From assembly GCA_030615745.1 (NCBI GenBank), contig JAUWYR010000064.1, positions 1-7,324 of the forward strand: DNA of 7,324 bases. Reading direction: 5' to 3'. The translations under genes were made by a program, and so were the position numbers. Below, piece by piece: positions 4,983-7,324 of the stretch. The notes below the pieces were generated by a model. The model saw nothing but the letters and a program-made list of their open reading frames with translations. It ran no database searches and had not been told where the DNA came from. This DNA is from Candidatus Zixiibacteriota bacterium. GTDB taxonomy: Bacteria > Zixibacteria > MSB-5A5 > SM23-73-2. Every line of letters begins with the position of its first letter. The stretch's first letter is position 1.

Positions 4983-4991
4983 GACAACTAA

Positions 4992-5023
4992 AGCTGGGGA
5001 GGGGAAAAATTCTCTCCCCTGCT
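4992..5023 (+). terminator. Possible hairpin terminator or attenuator
   Basis: AGC-t-GGGGAG and CTCCCC-t-GCT form a 9-bp stem with one T-T mismatch around a 12-base loop, 9 bases after the stop of the desulforedoxin-like gene. No T-run follows directly; a T-rich stretch occurs only at 5044-5057. It may partly terminate or separate expression of the following rubrerythrin gene. Confidence 0.4.
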
Positions 5024-5071
5024 TGCAAAAGAAACTTAAGATGATTTTAATTTTTTAAGCTGAGGATAGAA

Positions 5072-5524
5072 ATGGACCTTTCAAATTTCAATGAGATGAT
5101 AAGATTTGCCATAAGAAAAGAACAAGATGCAGCTACCATGTATGAGACCTACGCTAATCTGGCAGAAAATCCCGGAACAAAGAGGATGTTTGAAGAGCTT
5201 GTGGAGGAGGAGAAAAAACACAAAAAACTTCTCGAGGATGTTACCCGAAAAGATGTTGAGGACTACAAGTTAACTGATATTCCCAATTTGAAAATTGCAG
5301 AGTATTCAGAAGAAGAGGAATTCAAGCCGGAGATGAGCTTTCAGGAAGCTTTGATCTTAGCTATCAAGAAAGAGGAGAAATCATATCATCTTTATAACAG
5401 TTTCGTTAAGGGAACAGATAACCCTCAACTGAAAAAGCTATTTCAGTCCCTTGCCCAGGAGGAAGCAAAGCATAAGTTGAAATTAGAAACTGAGTATGAC
5501 CAGCATGTCTTTAAGGAGGATTAA
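5072..5524 (+). CDS. Second rubrerythrin-family ferritin-like diiron protein
   Basis: This 150-residue protein is built from two helix pairs. The first has E17, Y24 and E47-K-K-H50; the second has E101, Y108 and E131-A-K-H134. All ligands for a rubrerythrin-type diiron centre are present, while the Cys4 rubredoxin domain is missing and the protein has no Cys. An acidic linker (YSEEEEF, about 78-84) joins the halves. It likely reduces peroxide with electrons from the separate rubredoxin- or desulforedoxin-like proteins encoded just upstream. GAGGA at 5062-5066 supports the ATG. It shares the two-repeat layout of the protein at 3002-3520 but differs clearly in sequence, so the two are not a recent duplication. 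It is the last gene of the plus-strand group. Confidence 0.87.
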   Translation: MDLSNFNEMIRFAIRKEQDAATMYETYANLAENPGTKRMFEELVEEEKKHKKLLEDVTRKDVEDYKLTDIPNLKIAEYSEEEEFKPEMSFQEALILAIKKEEKSYHLYNSFVKGTDNPQLKKLFQSLAQEEAKHKLKLETEYDQHVFKED

Positions 5525-5556
5525 AAATAAAGAAGTGGCAGTATTTGGTCCTCTTA

Positions 5557-5590
5557 GTGGGGGGATTGGATTTCCCGCACCTCCTTTTTT
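5557..5590 (+). terminator. Weak candidate terminator of the rubrerythrin gene
   Basis: GTG-g-GGG (5557-5563) can pair with CCC-g-CAC (5574-5580), leaving one G-G mismatch and a 10-base loop. A run of six T at 5585-5590 follows after four bases. It lies 33 bases past the stop codon. Confidence 0.35.
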
Positions 5591-5611
5591 CTGTTAAAAA
5601 GTACAGAAATT

Positions 5612-5627
5612 CCCTGGCCGGGCAGGC
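5612..5627 (+). repeat. 16-bp direct repeat, copy 1
   Basis: CCCTGGCCGGGCAGGC recurs exactly at 5669-5684, 57 bases away. Here TGGCC-gggca-GGCCA (5615-5629) can form a small 5-bp hairpin. The GC-rich repeat contrasts with the AT-rich genes around it. Confidence 0.7.
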
Positions 5628-5659
5628 CAATTCCTGCAATAACGAAAAGTGTGTGCCCC

Positions 5660-5895
5660 TCAGGTCCCCCCTGGCCGGGCAGGCTGACCTGACGGGATGA
5701 ACTCTCCTGTCGTGTCAGGAGACACGACAGGCACGAATAGTAGGTCAATTTTCTAAAATCGACTTTCTTTTAGTCGGATTTGGAAATCCGACCTACAGCC
5801 TTTTGTGCTGTCGGGAGTTACCTCCCGACAGTCCTCGTAGTCCCACCTTGCCCCCAAGGTGGGTTCTTTCGACCCATGTTGAGGGCAACATGGGT
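5660..5895. repeat. Array of six closely spaced hairpins between convergent genes
   Basis: Six stem-loops follow one another with 8 to 13 bases between them. (1) 5660-5692: TCAGGTC/GACCTGA outside CCTG/CAGG. (2) 5706-5731: CCTGTCGTGTC, loop AGGA, 11 perfect pairs. (3) 5740-5796: GTAGGTC/GACCTAC around an inner GTCGGATT, loop TGGA, AATCCGAC (5773-5792). (4) 5808-5831: CTGTCGGGAG, loop TTAC, 10 perfect pairs. (5) 5842-5863: CCCACCTTG, loop CCCC, 9 perfect pairs. (6) 5872-5895: ACCCATGTTG, loop AGGG, 10 perfect pairs. The stems differ in sequence, while hairpins 2 and 4-6 and the inner stem of 3 all have 4-base loops. None is followed by a clear T-run. No coding frame here is credible. They may be accumulated palindromic elements, or form a shared transcript end for the two converging genes. 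Confidence 0.8.
5669..5684 (+). repeat. 16-bp direct repeat, copy 2
   Basis: This copy is identical to 5612-5627. It forms the inner part of the hairpin at 5660-5692, where its CCTG and CAGG pair. Confidence 0.7.
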
Positions 5896-5911
5896 TTACT
5901 AATAAATTGCT

Positions 5912-7324
5912 TCAATACCCCAATATCTCCAACTCCGCATATTTCACCATAAGCAGTTTTTTAAACCCAGCCCTGAATTTGACCTCCACCCTCATGTCCT
6001 CTCCAAATCCCTCTTTTTTTATAACCTCCCCCTCACCAAAATAAGGATGCAAAACCAAAGTCCCAACCTTTAAAAAAGAATCCTCAAATCTCTCTTCTCT
6101 TTCTCTTTTCTCTATCTCTTTCTCTATTCCAATAAAATCCTCAATCTCCAATAAATCTTCTGGTAACTCGTCTAAAAACCTCGATTTTAAATTGGTCATC
6201 TCACCAAATCTTTTCCTGTGACGGGCATAGGATAAGAAAACCTTCTGTTTTGCTCTTGTTAAACCCACGTAAAAAAGCCTTCTTTCCTCCTCTAATTCTT
6301 TTGGCTCTTCGATGGAACGGGAAAGAGGGAAAAGTCCCTCCTCCATTCCGGTTATAAAGACCACTGGAAATTCCAATCCCTTAGCTGAATGAAGGGTCAT
6401 AAGATTGACCTTATCTATGCTTTTATCCCAGGAGTCTATATCAGTCAAAAGGGATACCTCCTCCAAAAAAAAGTCCAGAGATGAAATTTCTGTTCTCTCT
6501 TTAAACTCCTCAGTTGCGGATATAAGCTCTTTAACATTTTCTGCACGACTTTCTGCCTCAGGTGTTCCTTCCTCCTTGAGCATATCCAAATAGCCAGTTT
6601 TTTCTATTATCAGCTCAGTCAAATCATCAATAGACAAATTATTTTTTGTTTCTATAAAACCATTGATTAAATCATAAAAATCTTTGAGCTCATTTTTTTT
6701 CCGACTTGCAATACCATCTATCTTTTCTACCATTTTTAAAGCTTCAAAAAAACTTACTTTGTTTTTTCTGGCAAATTCTTCAACTTTCATGATAGTCTTA
6801 TCTCCTATTCCTTTTGGAGGAACATTTATTATCCTTTTTATGTTGACAACATCTTTTGGGTTGGAGATAATCTTCATATAAGCTAAAATATCTTTTATCT
6901 CCTTTCTCTGGTAAAATCTCACCCCTCCCACAATCACATATGGTATTGCTGAATCCCTGAGCTTCTGTTCTAAAACTCTTGATTGCGCATTTGTGCGGTA
7001 GAGTATCACCAAATCGGAAAAGGAAAGATCGGTATTTTTTATAAAATATTGAACTTTTTGAACGCAAGAGGATGCCTCCTCTGTCTCATTTTCAACAAGA
7101 GTCAAAACAACCTTATCCCCTCCTTCTTTCTCAGTCCATAAGGTTTTTCCCTTCCTTCCAAAGTTGTTCTCAACCACGGCTGAGGCAGCATCCAAGATCG
7201 CCCGGGTTGAACGATAGTTCTGCTCCAGTTTTATTACCTGGCAATCAGGATAATCTTTTTCAAAATCTAAGATGTTATTCAAATCAGCCCCTCTCCATCC
7301 GTAGATCGACTGGTCGTCATCCCC
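5912..7324 (-). CDS. PcrA/UvrD-type superfamily 1 DNA helicase, C-terminal part (incomplete)
   Basis: The frame is open to the right edge, leaving 470 residues of a protein usually about 700-750 long; the N-terminal ATPase part with the Walker A motif is outside. The visible part begins at the DEXX-box motif II/III region (GDDDQSIYGWRGAD), then LEQNYRST (motif IV, 33-40), domain 2B, TLHSAKGLEFPVVFITG (motif V, about 306-325), and RRLFYVGLTRAKQ (motif VI, about 350-360). The C-terminal tail (about 420-470), with HPYFGEGEV and LLMVKYAELEIL, is the Tudor-like extension of PcrA/UvrD that contacts RNA polymerase. Such helicases unwind DNA 3'-5' in nucleotide excision repair and in replication conflicts. 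It converges on the rubrerythrin gene, is probably unrelated to the oxidative-stress group, and appears undamaged. Confidence 0.95.
   Translation of the reverse strand, partial: GDDDQSIYGWRGADLNNILDFEKDYPDCQVIKLEQNYRSTRAILDAASAVVENNFGRKGKTLWTEKEGGDKVVLTLVENETEEASSCVQKVQYFIKNTDLSFSDLVILYRTNAQSRVLEQKLRDSAIPYVIVGGVRFYQRKEIKDILAYMKIISNPKDVVNIKRIINVPPKGIGDKTIMKVEEFARKNKVSFFEALKMVEKIDGIASRKKNELKDFYDLINGFIETKNNLSIDDLTELIIEKTGYLDMLKEEGTPEAESRAENVKELISATEEFKERTEISSLDFFLEEVSLLTDIDSWDKSIDKVNLMTLHSAKGLEFPVVFITGMEEGLFPLSRSIEEPKELEEERRLFYVGLTRAKQKVFLSYARHRKRFGEMTNLKSRFLDELPEDLLEIEDFIGIEKEIEKREREERFEDSFLKVGTLVLHPYFGEGEVIKKEGFGEDMRVEVKFRAGFKKLLMVKYAELEILGY

Noticed and set aside
5554-5748. Minus-strand frame of 64 codons in the hairpin region
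   Set aside because: It consists of translated GC-rich repeats and hairpins and resembles no protein family I know. The palindromes explain the open frame.
6405-7067. Frames on either strand overlapping the helicase gene
   Set aside because: They are shadows of the helicase, whose motifs and family-typical C-terminus establish the real frame.

Overview
The window looks like part of an AT-rich genome of an anaerobic or microaerophilic bacterium, probably from an uncultivated lineage. The evidence is a non-heme-iron oxidative-stress gene set (PerR, several rubrerythrin-type proteins, rubredoxin- and desulforedoxin-like domains, a 1-Cys peroxiredoxin) with no catalase or superoxide dismutase in view. 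Bacterial Shine-Dalgarno sequences, a class-II tRNA-Ser and a PcrA/UvrD helicase confirm that it is bacterial. The sequence alone does not support a phylum.

Left part (1-1283, all minus strand). Positions 1-369 hold the decayed C-terminal end of a DDE/rve-type transposase. It is interrupted by two identical 33-bp repeats. Next comes the 3' half of a tRNA-Ser (about 370-426), then a gene for a zinc-ribbon/DUF4145 protein (439-1116), then an intact tRNA-Ser(GCU) (1195-1283). The intact tRNA and the fragment share 29 identical bases, so the DUF4145 gene sits between direct repeats of a tRNA 3' end. That is the layout left by integration at a tRNA gene, although no integrase is present.

Middle (1500-5524, all plus strand). 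An AT-rich palindromic region precedes a PerR-type regulator (1539-1979). It is followed closely by a fusion of a half-ferritin/rubrerythrin domain to a SpoIIE/RsbU-type PP2C phosphatase (2010-2990) and a rubrerythrin-family protein (3002-3520). These three look like one operon. A rubredoxin-domain protein (3751-4086), a 1-Cys peroxiredoxin (4249-4785), a 57-residue Lys-rich desulforedoxin-like protein (4809-4982) and a second rubrerythrin-family protein (5072-5524) follow. Together they form a peroxide/oxygen defence cassette: PerR would sense peroxide, the rubrerythrins and peroxiredoxin would reduce it, and the small iron-sulfur-cysteine (Cys4 Fe) proteins are likely electron carriers. The diiron-domain phosphatase is the unexpected member and may link redox or iron state to a partner-switching pathway.

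Right part (5525-7324). A gene-free stretch holds a series of six closely spaced perfect or near-perfect hairpins (5660-5895). On its far side, on the minus strand, lies the C-terminal part of a PcrA/UvrD-type helicase whose beginning is outside the window. The hairpin array therefore lies between convergent genes.
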